NCBI GenBank assembly: GCA_028455995.1
Contig: JABELC010000003.1
Coordinates: 1,612,001 to 1,676,000 of the forward strand
DNA length: 64,000 bases
DNA from: Scleromitrula shiraiana
Taxonomy: Eukaryota; Ascomycota; Leotiomycetes; Helotiales; Sclerotiniaceae
Direction of reading: 5' to 3'
Shown here: positions 1 through 12,347 of the stretch, in pieces
How the letters are laid out: each line of letters starts with the position of its first letter
How positions within the stretch are numbered: position 1 is the first letter of the stretch
The notes under the pieces: generated by a model
What the model was told of the DNA's origin: nothing
The model's input: the letters and a program-made list of their open reading frames with translations, nothing else
Databases searched by the model: none
Program-made: the position numbers and the translations under genes

Positions 1-1577
1 GCCATGGTCCATGCACAATTACTTTCCTGGTACCTGATATTGAAGTGTGGGAGAAAAGTCAGGGCTTTGATGTGATATCGAGAATCGATAAGACGATGAA
101 TGAATTCGTACAATAGACGAGGCGAACAAGGTATGACACTAGGAAACAGACTTTGTAAATAATAACTACTCACGCAATTCACCTCACCAAGAATATCAAA
201 ATACAAGCATATTTCTTACTACGAGTCGGTGTTGAAGAATCCCGAAAATGATACTAAAAATTTCATTCGACTATCATGTGCTGTCCAAACATTATAGTAT
301 CACTATTACTAGAGTGTCGTATCATAGTTCACATACTCCAGACTCATAACTTATACGAACATATTCTCCCAATACCGTAAGAATCAATCTATACAGGCCC
401 GGATAGGGTAAGGCACGAGTGCTAAGCACGGATGGAGGGTCCGGGACGATCTTCGGATATTTTAAAAAGCGACATACATCATTTAGTGAATCTGGCTATG
501 GAATCGTTCCACAAACAGACAATCAATCTGTCAACTCTGAATAGTTTCTAACTATCCTTGCATCAGATCTATTTGCCACGAATCCGGAGTACAAATTTGA
601 AACCTCTGGTGAGGCGGAATTTGTTTCTTTATATCTGTGCTCAAATAAACTGTTAACCCCCTAACAACTAATCGAACACTAGTTTCGCGCTATGATATTT
701 AGGTTTACTGACTAGTGTGGGATATTTCTTGCAACTCTAACTGAACCACTGCAAATATATTCTTTTCAACATCTGGAGAGCACGATACAAAACTCAGGAA
801 TCTCAATTTTATTGATGATATATCTTTTGGTATCTCAATAGTCGCACATGATTCCCGCTTCAGATAGTACACTCACGAAAATACTGAATATCACAATGGC
901 CCCGCAGCGAGTATAATATCTAAGAATCCCAGTGTTAATGCGCCAGCAAATAAAGATATTCATCCTCTCCAATTTTCATGATGAACTTAATAGCATATTT
1001 TATGCTCGATGTTTAAATCCAGTTTGAACTTTGAAAAGTGGATACCGTTCATTAGACAATTCTAGCTGCCTGCCATGTGGCTCTGAATCCTCAAAACGTT
1101 TCATATCAGTCGATCGAAGTACAAACTACGCTGATTATGACTGATGGTTCGTTTGGCCTGTCATGTGCTTAGCTTTTCCTCCTATCAAATACATACTTCA
1201 CCATTGTAAAGTTTTCAAGCTTCTTCAAAAGGTTTCTGGTTTCATCTTTCAGATCAAGCTTCCATAGTCAATACAACCCTTGTTACAATGGTTGCATTGG
1301 TTCCGGTGCAATCGTATCATCAATTACCATATAGGGTTTAGTAAACCGTGCATGGCTTGCAAGAAACAGCTAGTGGCAGTTGGTGGTGAAGAAGTGCGCC
1401 ACTTGCTCAAAGCCCCTGGCGGCAGTTATGTTGAAGGGCTCAGTTTATCTCTAATGCCATGCCATGCCAGTTTATTGATAGACTTTCTCTTCCTTTCTCT
1501 TCACCTTTGAAGAGAGAATCATGTTGGTTTGATTGTCTTCTATCATCATCTACCTTTTCTTTTTCTTTCTTTTCATC
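1..1577. other. Left-edge intergenic DNA
   Basis: No open reading frame with recognisable protein character is seen here. The short ORF near 1280-1510 has no family features and lies just upstream of the membrane-protein gene, so it is more likely 5' flank or UTR. Base composition is ordinary, unlike the AT-rich islands further right. Confidence 0.5.
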
Positions 1578-4500
1578 ATGGGGAATGTTGAGCATATACC
1601 CGTTCAACGCGTATGGACGCGCAATATATTTTTAATCTTTGCTTCTCTTCTTCTTTTTATTAATACATTGACATTATTGCCATGGGGAATTTTCCACATC
1701 CAGGCATTTTTCCAACCCGAGAAGCACTATTCCACTTCTACCCAATTATCATTTCCTCAGATTCCTTCTCTCAACACGGTAGATCTAGGACAATCAGGAG
1801 GGGAGGATCTAGCTGCTCTTCTCAAAGCGACAGCTGATATTTTGAGTGCAGTGAGCGCACAGCATCAACTGCAGTCTTTACAGGGTATAAGCAATGATTT
1901 GAATAAGCTGGTGGCAGGCACACAGAATTCACAGGGTGGTGTGAATAGTGGCATACACTCAAGAGGGTTGTTTGATGGTTTCACGGCACTTCTAGGAGGG
2001 GGAGCTGGAGGTTCAGGTGGAGCTGCAGCTGGTGGCGGTGCTGCGGGGGGAATCGCAGGACTTCTATCTTCAGCAGCAGGCAGCCTCTTTAGCGCGGATA
2101 GTTTGGCGGGACCAGCCCAATACCTGGGAGATGGAGTTGGTAGAGGTGCTACTACAGGATTAAACATCAACAACGATGTTAAGCAAACTTCGGCAACGAA
2201 ACCCTCTGGTGTCAACGCTATTGCCGATAATCTAGGATTCGGGTAAGCTGGTCTTTTTCATTGATTTGAATTATTGTTCTTAGTGCTAATCTCTCATCTT
2301 TAGCGTATCTAATGCTTTTGCTGGAAGTCTCGATACTTCTATTTTCACTAAAGGTGCAGGCGGTGCAGCATCAGCCTTAGGAACTGGTCTTGGAGGTGGA
2401 ACTGCAAGTGGACTAGGCCTCAATAAAAGTGCCATTGTCACTCCAAATAACACTGGGGTTCCTCTAATTGCTAGCAACTTAGGGAATGGTCTAACCCAAG
2501 CCTTATTTTCAAATGTGGATATGTCGAAATTGATGAGTGGCGTTAAACCCGGTCAACTTTCTTCTGCAGTAGTGAATGCAGGGAAAGGTAGGTTAAATTT
2601 GGACATCTATCAATTTGAGTGAGGATTCTAATATATCATTAGGCTTGGGAGAAGGCGCAGCAGAAGGTCTTAATTTACCCATGAACATGGCAACTAAGAA
2701 ACGAATGCTTAAGAGGGCAGCAGCCATGACGAATTCAAGTTCATTGGATGTTGACACGATCTCATACGGCTTTTCTAAATCTCTATCCAGTTCCTTCTTG
2801 GGATCTGTAGATATCAAAGCCCTAACCAGCCAAGCCATGTCAGGTTCTAACATAGCCAGCATGATAGGACCATCGCTCGTAGGAGCTGGATCCGGTCTCG
2901 GTTCCGGAGCTGCACAAGGTCTTGGGTTGCAAAATGCCGCCGCACTCACCACCAACCCTGATGCTTCTGCCCCAGAAGTAGCTCGTAACTTTGCCCACGA
3001 AATGACGACTAATTTCTTGGCTAATGGTACTGTGTCGGCTTTGCAAGCTAAGCTCTTGAGCAGTACTATGATGACCAATATTTCAAGTATGATTGGTCCT
3101 GCGGCCCAAGGAGCCGGTAGCGGAATTGGTCAAGGAGCAGCTGTGGGCCTAGGATTGCAAGATCCAAGTACAGCTCAAGCTCCTATGGGTGGAGATGTGG
3201 CAATGGTAGCGAGAGATTTCTCGTATGGGCTTACGAGTAGCTTCTTAGCTAATGGGACAGTGACGAATCTGAAAGCAAAGGCTAGCCAGTTATTTGCTTC
3301 AAATTCATCAATGATGAGCTCCATGCTGAATTTACAGTCTATATCTGTTTCCAAGGCTGCAGAAGGATTAGCCAGAGGATTGGTCGATGGCGCAGGACAA
3401 AGCATTCAGAACATGGGAGGCTTTCAGAAGATCTTGAATGGAGATAATTCGACAGATGTTATGATGATGATGGAGAATGCAATGCCAGTTTTCAACTCCG
3501 ATGGCTTCAACGATACGACTGGTGGGGTAGCAACCTCCTTCGGTCAAGGCTTGGGTGGCGAGAGTGTGAACGTGGTCTTAGCTATGTTTGGAAAAGGATC
3601 TAGTGCAACTTCAAACACAGCCATAGCTCCAGCAGTTGCAACTGAATCATCAGTACCACCATCCACCAACATATCCACCCCCACTCTCCGCAAATTAACC
3701 TACAGACCCCAATCCCTCACTCATCGCGCACCTTATCCACTTTCAAAGAGGATCGACAGCTCTACCACCACTACAAATACCACCCTCGACCTTTCAGGCC
3801 TTCTAACAGGTGTAAATGTCACCTCCATCGACACCATTCTTCAGAAAGGCGTCGATAGTCTAACCTGCCAAGGAATTGGTGGCTTTACGCAAATCCTCGC
3901 CGGTCTTCAGGCTAGCGGTACAATATCCACTGGTGGTACATCTAGCCTGCCACTTCCTAATGCTACATTCACGATTGAGAATGAGGGAAATGAATTTAAG
4001 GTCAATCCTGCCAGTCTATCGATCACTGTGAATGGCATTACTGTTACTAAGTTGACAACCTTGATTGTGTTACATGGTATGTTTTTTCTGCTATCTATGT
4101 GGAAATCAATTCTAACCAACATATTCATAGCTTTCCTCGTAATCATCGCTTTCCTTATTGCCATTCCACTCGCACTTCTCCTAACCAACGGTCACGAGAT
4201 TGCCGTTATGATAGGACGACCACATATCTGGGCCCAGGCGGAAAAATATCGCTTCTATATATGGTGTGGTGTTGTTATGCCTCTGGGACTTATTGGCATT
4301 GGTATTGGTGTATGTTTTCCTGCTCTCATGTGCTATTTTGATGATCAAATTCTCACAAAACATATAGGTTTTCCTTCTCGGCAGCTCCAAGCACTTCACT
4401 ACCCCTCACGGGATTCTCGGCTTGGTCTTTCTCATTCTCCTCCTCGTCGGTTTCGTCCTCGAGTTCCGTTTCCTTTCCTCCATCAAACAAAATCTATCTC

Positions 4501-4796
4501 TGCCTCGCGGCATCAATACAATTCTTCTGTTAATTCTCTCAAACATTCTCTTCGTAACAGGCTTCGTAGATATTCAACGCATCAGTCTATGCACAGTACA
4601 GCTTCCTGATGCAGTATTGATAGGAGCTGCAATGAATGTGAGCAGTGTTTTAACGACGGGTGTTACTGTTGTGCAAGGAAAGTGGTTGGTGAAGAAGTGG
4701 ATTGGTGGAGAAAGGAAATTTGGTGGGAGGGCAAGTGAGGGGGGCATTGAAAAGGATGATATTAAATTGGTAAGGGAGGAGATGGGAAAGTATTAG
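1578..4796 (+). CDS. Gly/Ala/Ser-rich multipass membrane protein with a cytochrome b561-like C-terminal region
   Basis: Five exons are proposed: 1578-2242, 2304-2587, 2643-4076, 4131-4309 and 4368-4796, giving about 996 aa with consistent phases. The ATG at 1578 precedes one N-terminal membrane segment (about residues 13-35). A long luminal or extracellular region follows, made of degenerate repeats rich in Gly-Ala-Ser, with recurring G-x-G-x-G-x-G-A-A-x-G-L-G-L patterns and several N-glycosylation sequons. The C-terminal 200 residues hold about four hydrophobic helices with His residues (L-H-A near helix 1, G-H-E, and T-P-H-G-I-L-G), which resembles the cytochrome b561/ferric-reductase-like domain fused to fungal surface proteins. 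That assignment is an inference from helix and His placement. The gene has no obvious link to the ETP cluster and probably marks its left flank. A heme-free, purely structural membrane protein is the alternative. Confidence 0.65.
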
Positions 4797-7295
4797 GAAG
4801 GATTCATAAATAGGAGAGGTCGTGATTGGCTACTCCAAGTTGTATATATAAGCAGGCGTTGATAAACGAGGAAAGTGATAGGTTAGGTTGTTTCATGTTG
4901 GACAAAGGATGCCGGGTACAGCTTCGTTCAGTGTGCTTTACCCACGCTAACGAAGATACAAATAATGGAACGACTCAGATATTCATAACTAAGAATCGAG
5001 AACTGTGAAGAAGAACCCCCCTACTACCATGTCCCCAGAATAAAGAGAAACAGAGATACGGGATATGCCAACATGACATGTCAGTCTTCAAGTTTTGAAC
5101 TTAAAAATGAGATGAGACATGTCGAATTCACTTACATCTGTGTTCATATGTATTGATAGCATTCAATTAAATACATTCGATGTTTGAAAGGGTTCAACCT
5201 TGAAACAGCTCGTCAATCGACCGAGGCATATAGTCCTTGCAATAATCGTGTGTCTGTATGGTCTCCAATGATCATGAACCTATATGCTACGTTACGTTTG
5301 ATTGTAGACAACTTTGTGGTTCTCGAATAGTTGAGGTGGGTCTCTCATGAAATTTCTGGTCAGTATCCTCATGATCCTGAACCTGTATGAAATATCGTGG
5401 TTTGGTCTGGGGATAAGATCAGGAGATACCAGTAATCACACCAGTAGCCACTTGCTGTGCTGTTCTTTAGTAAATCTGCGATTTCTCCAAATCGTGCATG
5501 AAGTCGGCGTGCTTCTAGAATGCCCAGGCTTGGAATGAGTGAACGATGGGAACACATGGGTAGTCGGCAAATCCGTTCTAGCCAATGCTTTAGACTTTTG
5601 GATACTGAAATCGCTGATTTGCGGGGTACAGAATATGACAGAAAGAATCCACCATGGAAAAGATCTACTGAAGCGCCACATAAGCCTACAGACCAAAGAA
5701 GGAAGGTGCAGACTATGAATACGTTTTCCTTCAAGTTGAGCGATACTTTTACCTGCACGAAATATTCCCACTGACGATACGTCCACTGATATGGATGATT
5801 ACAAGTGGCCTATCGACTTCTCGGCGCCGATGAGAGGTTAATTCGTGCAACCGTACATTAAATATCGAAGAATTGATACTTAAATGCACGAAATGCAAGA
5901 GAGGCTTATTCAGCTGTACAGAATGCATGGTGGCGTGGTCTCATCTCATGACAACCGAATACCGGAGTCTACCGGAGTATCAAGACCAATATTCCTTGAA
6001 GAACCAATTCGAAAGAGCGTTAACAACATCACTGAACATTGTCAAATCTCGAGATTAGGAATGAATATCTGCCATTGTTATTAGCGGAAATATTCGTCGT
6101 TGACACAAATGATAAAATTGCATATGGTCTTCTTAACTGATATAGGTGCCCTTTCCCCATTTCTGTCAGATTTTTTAAGGTTATAGCCGTATTTAATGGA
6201 ACATAAGACGTTGGAAATGCATTGCATTCAAACTGAAATGCAAGATCAGTCAGCCCCCGTAGGATAAAGTCATTAGCCGCCAGAATCTGCCTTGGAGCAG
6301 ATCTTCAATTATTCTCTCATTCTATCAAAAGCACTACGCAGAAATGCAATATATCTACGTAGGTAAAGTTTCCATGGGGGTCAAACAATGTGAAAATACC
6401 CATTTTTATTAGTAGCTGCTTCATTTGGTCCTCAACTTGATTGTATGCGGTTTTTTATCTACAAAGCATAAAGAAATCTGCTTCAATGTGTATTATATAC
6501 ATCCAAAGACTTTTGTAGTCTAGGTTTAGCGGCTAATGCCGACGCAAACAGCTAACTCCGATGCCATATTGTCTAATCACCTTATAAACTAATCATCTAA
6601 TCGACTAAAATTCTAACACTGTACAAATCGCACGAATTTATAAGAGTTTCTAGAATATATGGATGCCACATACTTCAGAAGCTTTCTCGATATGGTTTAG
6701 TTCTTTGCCATTTAACCAAAACCCAAGAAGGTTTGGCAGAAGCCAAAATCCTAATTCGTAGATACATACAGGCATAAATGTCGCTTATTGGCTAAGTTAC
6801 CTCTTAGGCGTTATTAAAGCAATAATGCTGATGTAATGAGGCGTAAAAGCGGTGTTGGGACTTTGTAAAGCGGCAAAACCGCTTTACTACCACTTGGAAT
6901 TTACACGCGAGTGTGGTACTGATGAGATCCTACTCTGAAGTGGGGCCATCTATTAGCAACCTCGAGGCAGTTCATTGAATGTTATCCCATCTACAAGTAG
7001 TGGCGAGTGTTACCGAGCCGCCTATCCATAGATAAAATAAAATCGCTCGTCTTTACCGCGAGCGGCACTCGCAATATCGTTATCGTCAATAAAGAGTCAA
7101 CAGCAAGAAGCAAACGGGCGGGCAGCTTCATCACTTACATCATTTCTATTTTAGACGTGTTCATAACGTATTATTTGCAAATATATATTACATCGCATCA
7201 AAGCACGTAGCAACTTCCCACCTGGGTAAAAACATATATCGTGGGCGGGGACTTCTTTGGTAGAAAGTGGTGTCATCTAGACCCAAACTGACGCA
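4797..7295. other. Gene-poor intergenic region
   Basis: About 2.5 kb without a supportable gene. Several ORFs of 60-130 codons overlap on both strands at 5.35-6.1 kb, but none shows a domain, a conserved motif or a sensible exon structure. The sequence is moderately AT-rich and may contain old degraded repeats. The last few hundred bases would hold the promoter of the zinc-cluster regulator. Confidence 0.5.
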
Positions 7296-8555
7296 ATGGC
7301 TTCCTCGACAAAAAGGTACCCTTTTACTCCCAATCAGCATCAATACGCTAGCTTTTGAGTCCGCACTAACAATTGAGCTTTTCACCGGAGAACAGTAGCG
7401 AATGGGTTGCAAAACCACCAAGATTGCGGCAAGCATGTACCGAATGTCATTCTGCCAAAGTGAGTGGTTCAGATCAGAAAGCCCTACGACTAATATGCCT
7501 CTCGCTAACAATAGACTGACTACCTGTAGATAAGATGCAGCGGAGAGCATACGGGATGCTCGCGATGTCTGAATTCCGGGTTGGCCTGCGTATATGCCGT
7601 GTCGATGGTCGGGAGAATGTCGAAAAGTAACAAACGACAAAGATGTGGCTCCGAACGTCGAAATGTTCGAACCACAACCGCACCCCCTACAATCAACAAT
7701 CTACCCACTCCTGCCTCTCCTGTTCCTCCGTTTTCGAACTTGACAAGTTTCGCATTGCAAGAATTTGATAGCTTCATTAACGATAGTTTTCTTAACGATC
7801 TCGACCTCTTGGCGTCTACGGAGTCTGTCAATAAAAACACGGAGCTCGACAACACACGGCTGGATTTAGACTTTGATATAAATCAATTTACTATGTTCTC
7901 GACAGAGAACAACGCAGCTTCACCTTCGACAATAGAGACCACACCGAGCCTAGATTCGAATTCCACTTTGTGCACTAACCAAAACGGGAGTCAAAATCCG
8001 GACTTTTCTGAGCAAGGGAATATGAAAACGCAGTATCCTCACATCTACGTGCTTTCTCGCGTAATCAAACTTCTCGAATCTTTTGTAACAAACAATGAGA
8101 TTGCAATCGACGAAGTCTTACGCATCAACCAAGCATGTATAGCAGAGATTACAAAAATAATGAAACTTGATTCATATCGACGCTGCACCTGCTGTCCAAT
8201 GCTAGTCTCAACCGCAATGGAGCTTATGCTAACACTCTACGAGAATGGAATATCTCCAGGATCATTGAACAGAAACGATTCTAATAACGAGACGTCGTCT
8301 CCTGTGCAACGTTCGGTCAATACGTTACCAAACCTCCAATTTGGCGTTTTTATGATGGATCCCGAGGAAAAAGTTGCATTTGGGAATCGTATAATCTGTA
8401 AAGAACTACAGAGATACATCCAGGTCATCAGAACATTGAGCACTGAAAGGCAAAGCCGTGGGGACGATGGGTCTTCTTTTGGTAGAGTACATCTTCGATG
8501 GATGGTTGAATTGGAGAGTCGAGTGGAAAGTTTCATCGCGGCATTGCAGGTTTGA
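7296..8555 (+). CDS. gliZ: Zn(II)2Cys6 transcription factor, GliZ/AflR type; probable ETP cluster activator
   Basis: Three exons are proposed: a 20-nt first exon at 7296-7315, 7396-7459, and 7530-8555, giving 369 aa. Only this splicing builds the zinc cluster: residues about 20-50 read A-C-T-E-C-H-S-A-K, then I-R-C-S-G-E-H-T-G-C-S-R-C-L-N-S-G-L-A-C, i.e. C-x2-C-x6-C-x6-C-x2-C-x6-C. The second intron falls directly after the first CxxC-x3-K. The C-terminal part (about 180-369) resembles the AflR-type regulatory domain, with a C-T-C-C-P region and a final D-P-E-E-K...E-L-Q segment. Length is close to GliZ-type regulators (about 400 aa). It stands at the left border of the cluster, as expected for a pathway-specific activator. 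Its own promoter lacks the CGGNCCG motif found at other cluster promoters. The family call is strong; the regulatory target is inferred. Confidence 0.85.
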
Positions 8556-8982
8556 AACTTAGTTTCTTACCTTTCTATGTAGATAAGAAGCAGATTTTTA
8601 GGATCTGGAGTTACAATGGTTGGGGTTATAACGGGAGTCGGTGCTTCCAGTGATACAACAGATACTGCTTACAGTTTCGCTAGTTTCAATATTATTCACA
8701 ATTCACAACAGAACAATATGAATGTTAGAACTACAACTAGTTAAAGGTAATCGGCAGATTTTGGAAGTCAAATCCCCTTTCCTGTCGATATATGCATTAC
8801 GAAATCTCACTCATGCGATCAGTTTTCATTATTTCGCAACGGCATATGATCCCTGTATTAACTCGAGATTCATACTATTTCCAACAGACTTGAGAAATTA
8901 AAGTACATAGGAGAGATAAGCAATTATTGAAAATATCAAGAGTAATCCATTTGGCCTAGACAATCAATGTTTCTGCCGCAAG
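8556..8982. other. Convergent intergenic region between regulator and AtaL-like gene
   Basis: About 430 bp between the 3' ends of two convergent genes. Nothing is recognised beyond probable 3' UTR sequence. Confidence 0.5.
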
Positions 8983-9653
8983 CTAGTCAGCAGCTTCAAC
9001 ATCCATCGAATCGAGAATTTTATCTTCTTCTGCCCATGAGGCTAATTTCCCTTGGACTTTCCACGATCGAATATCGTCCACTGCATTCCGACATGCCTCC
9101 CGCGCCAAAGCCGCATAATTAGTCTCGATCTCTTTTGCTTTCTGAGTACCTGGCTGTACGTCTTTCAACTTCAACTCGTACATTGCAGTTAAGAAGAGAT
9201 CCAATTCATTTTCTCCATCTGCAGCGCCATAGGAGAGAAGAAAAGAGGTTCTAGCTCCTGTGTCTACTGTTTGAGACAGAACCTGTATACCCACAGTCAG
9301 TCTATTTTTCTTCATTGCGTAGTTTTTCGATAATCGGGCAAACTAATCGATGGGGGGAATTTTCGAGAAAGAATCTCACTCACGCTAAGTCCATCAAGAA
9401 TCCAAACATCCTGGTCAAGTGTCTCGCCAGCAGCGGTATGTACTGCACCGTCTGCCAGTGTCAATCGTCGACGGAACTCTTTTCTCCCACCCGAGAGAAC
9501 ATCACATGATGATACGTATTTGGCGAAGTCATGTGGATTACGACCACCCCGCTTTATTCCTTGCCAGAGCTCAGCAGCAGTGAGTGTAACTTCATCTGCT
9601 TTGTTGTTGACTGCGAGTGTGAAAGCGATATTAAACTCAAAAGAAACCGCCAT
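8983..9653 (-). CDS. ataL: AtaL-like (DUF1857) small tailoring protein of ETP clusters
   Basis: Two exons on the minus strand, 9384-9653 and about 8983-9342, give about 209 aa. I chose the ATG at 9653 because the protein then starts M-A-V-S-F-E-F-N-I-A-F-T, typical of the DUF1857/AtaL family. These are START/SRPBCC-like single-domain proteins named after the acetylaranotin cluster. Other family-like features are the N-x-x-x-D-E-V-T-L-T-A-A-E-L-W-x-G-I/L segment (residues 15-35) and the D-G-x-x-H-T-A-A-G-E region. The intron I infer (9343-9383) is only 41 nt, so the internal junction could be a few codons off. Function in the family is not well defined; binding or presenting a hydrophobic intermediate is a reasonable guess. 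Two CGGNCCG motifs lie about 290 bp upstream of the start. Confidence 0.72.
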
Positions 9654-10314
9654 CGCTTTAAAATAGGTAAATTTAGGCTTCCTTCTATCTTTAAGTTTGG
9701 AAAGTAGATTTGATATGGCCCAGTTGCTAAACACAGGCGCAGATCTTAACGTGCTGCCTTTCAAAAAATGTTGGTAGTTTATATGATATGGCTACTTCTG
9801 TAACTTTGAACTTTTACTCGGGAGCATACATGTCTCATTGAATATGTTATTGAACTACCTACCGATCACCGATGCATGATTAATACACCCGGACAACCTG
9901 GGAACTTGGAAAGTACCGAAGTCAAGTTTCGGTAGTTAGACGGGCCGTTGAGCGGTCCGAATCTTTTCTCTATTGCATACCAATGTATCTCTTGGCAAAC
10001 ACCAGTTGATAAATTTATTGACGATTATAGCTGCATGCTCTTGTTATAAGGAGCTTCCTGGCAGCCGATTAACGGTCAATTGGCAGCTAGTATTAGCAGC
10101 TATTGGCAGCCACTGACGTAAGTGGTCTGTGCGAAGGATCTTTATTTTTTTGACCAATATTTTTTTTGCTGATGTAGCTACAGAAGATCACTTGTATTGT
10201 CCCACAAAGAATCCCAAAATCATAATTTGACAGCCAGTCTTATTTAATAACACGTCCCAATTATTAAAAGACTATTTTTAACGAGAAGTCCATACTTGAT
10301 TCGCCGAAGTCAAT
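9654..10314. other. Intergenic region with promoter of the AtaL-like gene
   Basis: About 660 bp between two minus-strand genes. It contains the paired CGGNCCG motifs (annotated separately) and a short stretch at about 10060-10115 where a G-G-C-A-G-C-type word recurs several times. No ORF is supportable. Confidence 0.5.
9941..9959. promoter_or_regulatory. Paired CGGNCCG motifs upstream of the AtaL-like gene
   Basis: CGGGCCG at 9941-9947 and CGGTCCG at 9953-9959, spaced 5 bp apart. Each is an inverted pair of CGG triplets with a 1-bp spacer, the kind of half-site arrangement bound by Zn2Cys6 dimers. The same motif recurs in other promoters of this cluster. Binding by the cluster regulator is inferred. 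Confidence 0.5.
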
Positions 10315-12021
10315 TTATGCCGTCACTCGTCTTTTGAACAAGATCTCCGCGGTTGGGTTTGGCAGAATCGCTAGTCCAAAATGCTGCTGTCCCGGCTTCT
10401 CCTCTCCAGCTTTTAATTGTACATCATAATGGGTGAGCAGATATACAAGGACAACCTTTATTTCAGCGCTGGCAAAGAAACGCCCAGGGCATGCCCATAT
10501 ACCATGACCAAAATTGATGTTGTCTATTCCAGTGGAAGAGTGCTGGTACTTAAGCTCATTTCCAGGAATGTCTCGTAGCCGCGAAAACCGAAATGGGTCA
10601 AACTTAGTAGGTTCTGGATACAATTTGCGATTGAGGTTGATTGCGTGACTGAGGATTGTGAAACGCATCCCTTGAGGGAGCACGTGGTCAGTAGAGAGTT
10701 TCAGACCGTTAGGATTGGTTACAATCCGTGGAATATTCACTACATGGCATATATTATTAGTTGATGATCTTGAATAATTCGTCCACTTTATAACTTACCA
10801 AGAGAAGGAGGGCATAAACGTTGCGACTCCTTAACGAAGCTATCCAGTTTTCGTAACTTCGGGAGATTTGCTTTCGTGATGACCCCGTCGGCGGCAACAT
10901 GTTCAGATATCTCAGCTCTCAATTGCTCTATCCAGTCAGGTTCTGCTGCTGCGAGATCAAAAACAATATAAGTGAGGGCGTTTGAGAGATTATAGATTGA
11001 GGCAAACGTGGCAAGCATTTGGTCGCGACTCAATTGCTTTACTGTGGGTTTCTTGCTGTATTGAGCTATGAACCAGTCTATCATGTCACCACCAGCAATT
11101 TTGTTTTTTTCAATCTCTCCTATGCTCTCCTTTGCCTCTAGTAAAGGTTTGAGCTTTTCTTCATTAATTCTTTTTTGTCTTTTCAATGACTTCACTTGTG
11201 GAAGCCATGGCGCGAGGAAATAACGAATGGGTTTCGGGAGAGGGGTGAGAACCATCCAGGCACGAGAAACGTCACCAGTGTAATCAACAGTGGCATCTAC
11301 CCATTCTTTGTCTCGACTTAGAGGCAGTCCTACAAATGCACGACCGGACATCAAAGACGCCATTCGAGACATGGCTCTTCTTGCTGTAATGGGAGTCCAT
11401 TCAGGACAATCACCAATTGTCTCACTGATAGCGTAATCGATTTCAGCGACGAAAGATGCAAGAACTCGCGGAGTATTTCTGGTGAGAACATGCCGCATTG
11501 CGTTATCGAATTCATCTGCTTTCGTGCCCATATAGGTATATTCTCCCAGGAAAACATCATAATGGTGCTTTCTAAAGTCATAACTTGTTAGAATACTTTT
11601 AATCTGGGTAGAATGAGGTAATATTTACTTACTTGATCGACACATCCGTTTCTGGAAGCGCTTTTATCATGTCAATTTCGCAAGCAGGGAGTACCGCCAT
11701 ATCCATTCCTGGCAAGGAAAGTAAAAATGGACTTTCTCCACACTACGATACGATTAGCTCGAGTGATCTTTGGTTTAATATTAAACCATGTAAACGTACT
11801 TTTTTATGCGCAGCTTCAAGAGTACCAACGACATCTGGAGTGGTGACTTTGAATATGGGCAAATTATGTCGTTTTCTAGGGCTCGTAACCCATTGAATAG
11901 GCTTTACGACGATAATCAAGCTCACAGCAAAGGCACTGATGAGAACCGATACTGGGTACGAGCTCTGAGTGATTCGCTCAAATCCATATTTGAGGGGCTC
12001 TAGTAGTGAGACTTGATACAT
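10315..12021 (-). CDS. Cytochrome P450 monooxygenase (cluster P450 no. 1)
   Basis: Four exons on the minus strand: 11800-12021, 11633-11742, about 10799-11583 and 10315-10739, giving about 513 aa. Residues about 20-42 form an N-terminal membrane anchor for the ER. The heme-binding motif F-G-H-G-I-W-A-C-P-G is near residue 450, the E-S-Q-R (ExxR) of helix K near residue 365, and a P-E-P-T-K-F-D-P-x-R-F segment precedes the heme loop. Helix I is atypical: the usual A/G-G-x-D/E-T is replaced by N-L-S-N-A-L-T, seen also in some fungal secondary-metabolite P450s acting on unusual substrates. It diverges from the GliK-like gene across a 326-bp shared promoter that carries a CGGNCCG motif. The role may correspond to GliF or an acetylaranotin-type oxidase, but I cannot tell which. 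An acceptor at 11595 instead of 11583 would add four residues. Confidence 0.85.
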
Positions 12022-12246
12022 ATTTTACGATATGGTGCGACAAAAGTTCTGATATTGCGTCTTGTAAGTTGATTTACACTCTAGATAATTCAGATCACAA
12101 ACATGAAACTATATTTGTCAGTGAAAGAGTTTTAACTGAACATTCCAAAAAATCTCATTTTTGCCTTGGGGAAAGTATGAGACGGTATAGTGCAGACGGT
12201 ATCCTAGTAATTGTAGGAGTCCGTCCTCGAAGATCACAGCCGAGAA

Positions 12247-12253
12247 CGGTCCG
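12247..12253. promoter_or_regulatory. CGGTCCG motif in the P450 / GliK-like divergent promoter
   Basis: One CGGNCCG copy lies in the 326-bp region (12022-12347) shared by the divergent P450 and gamma-glutamyl cyclotransferase genes, about 95 bp upstream of the latter. It could co-regulate both. The assignment rests on recurrence of the motif across the cluster. Confidence 0.5.
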
Positions 12254-12347
12254 TAGTATGGTCATACAATGTATACTTGAGGTTTTACTTATACCACAGA
12301 CAAAAATACTAAGACATATCTTCACAGTATAATCAAAAATCCACAAA

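Noticed and set aside
5347..6084. Cluster of overlapping short ORFs left of the regulator
   Set aside because: Mutually overlapping on both strands, with no motif and no plausible intron structure.
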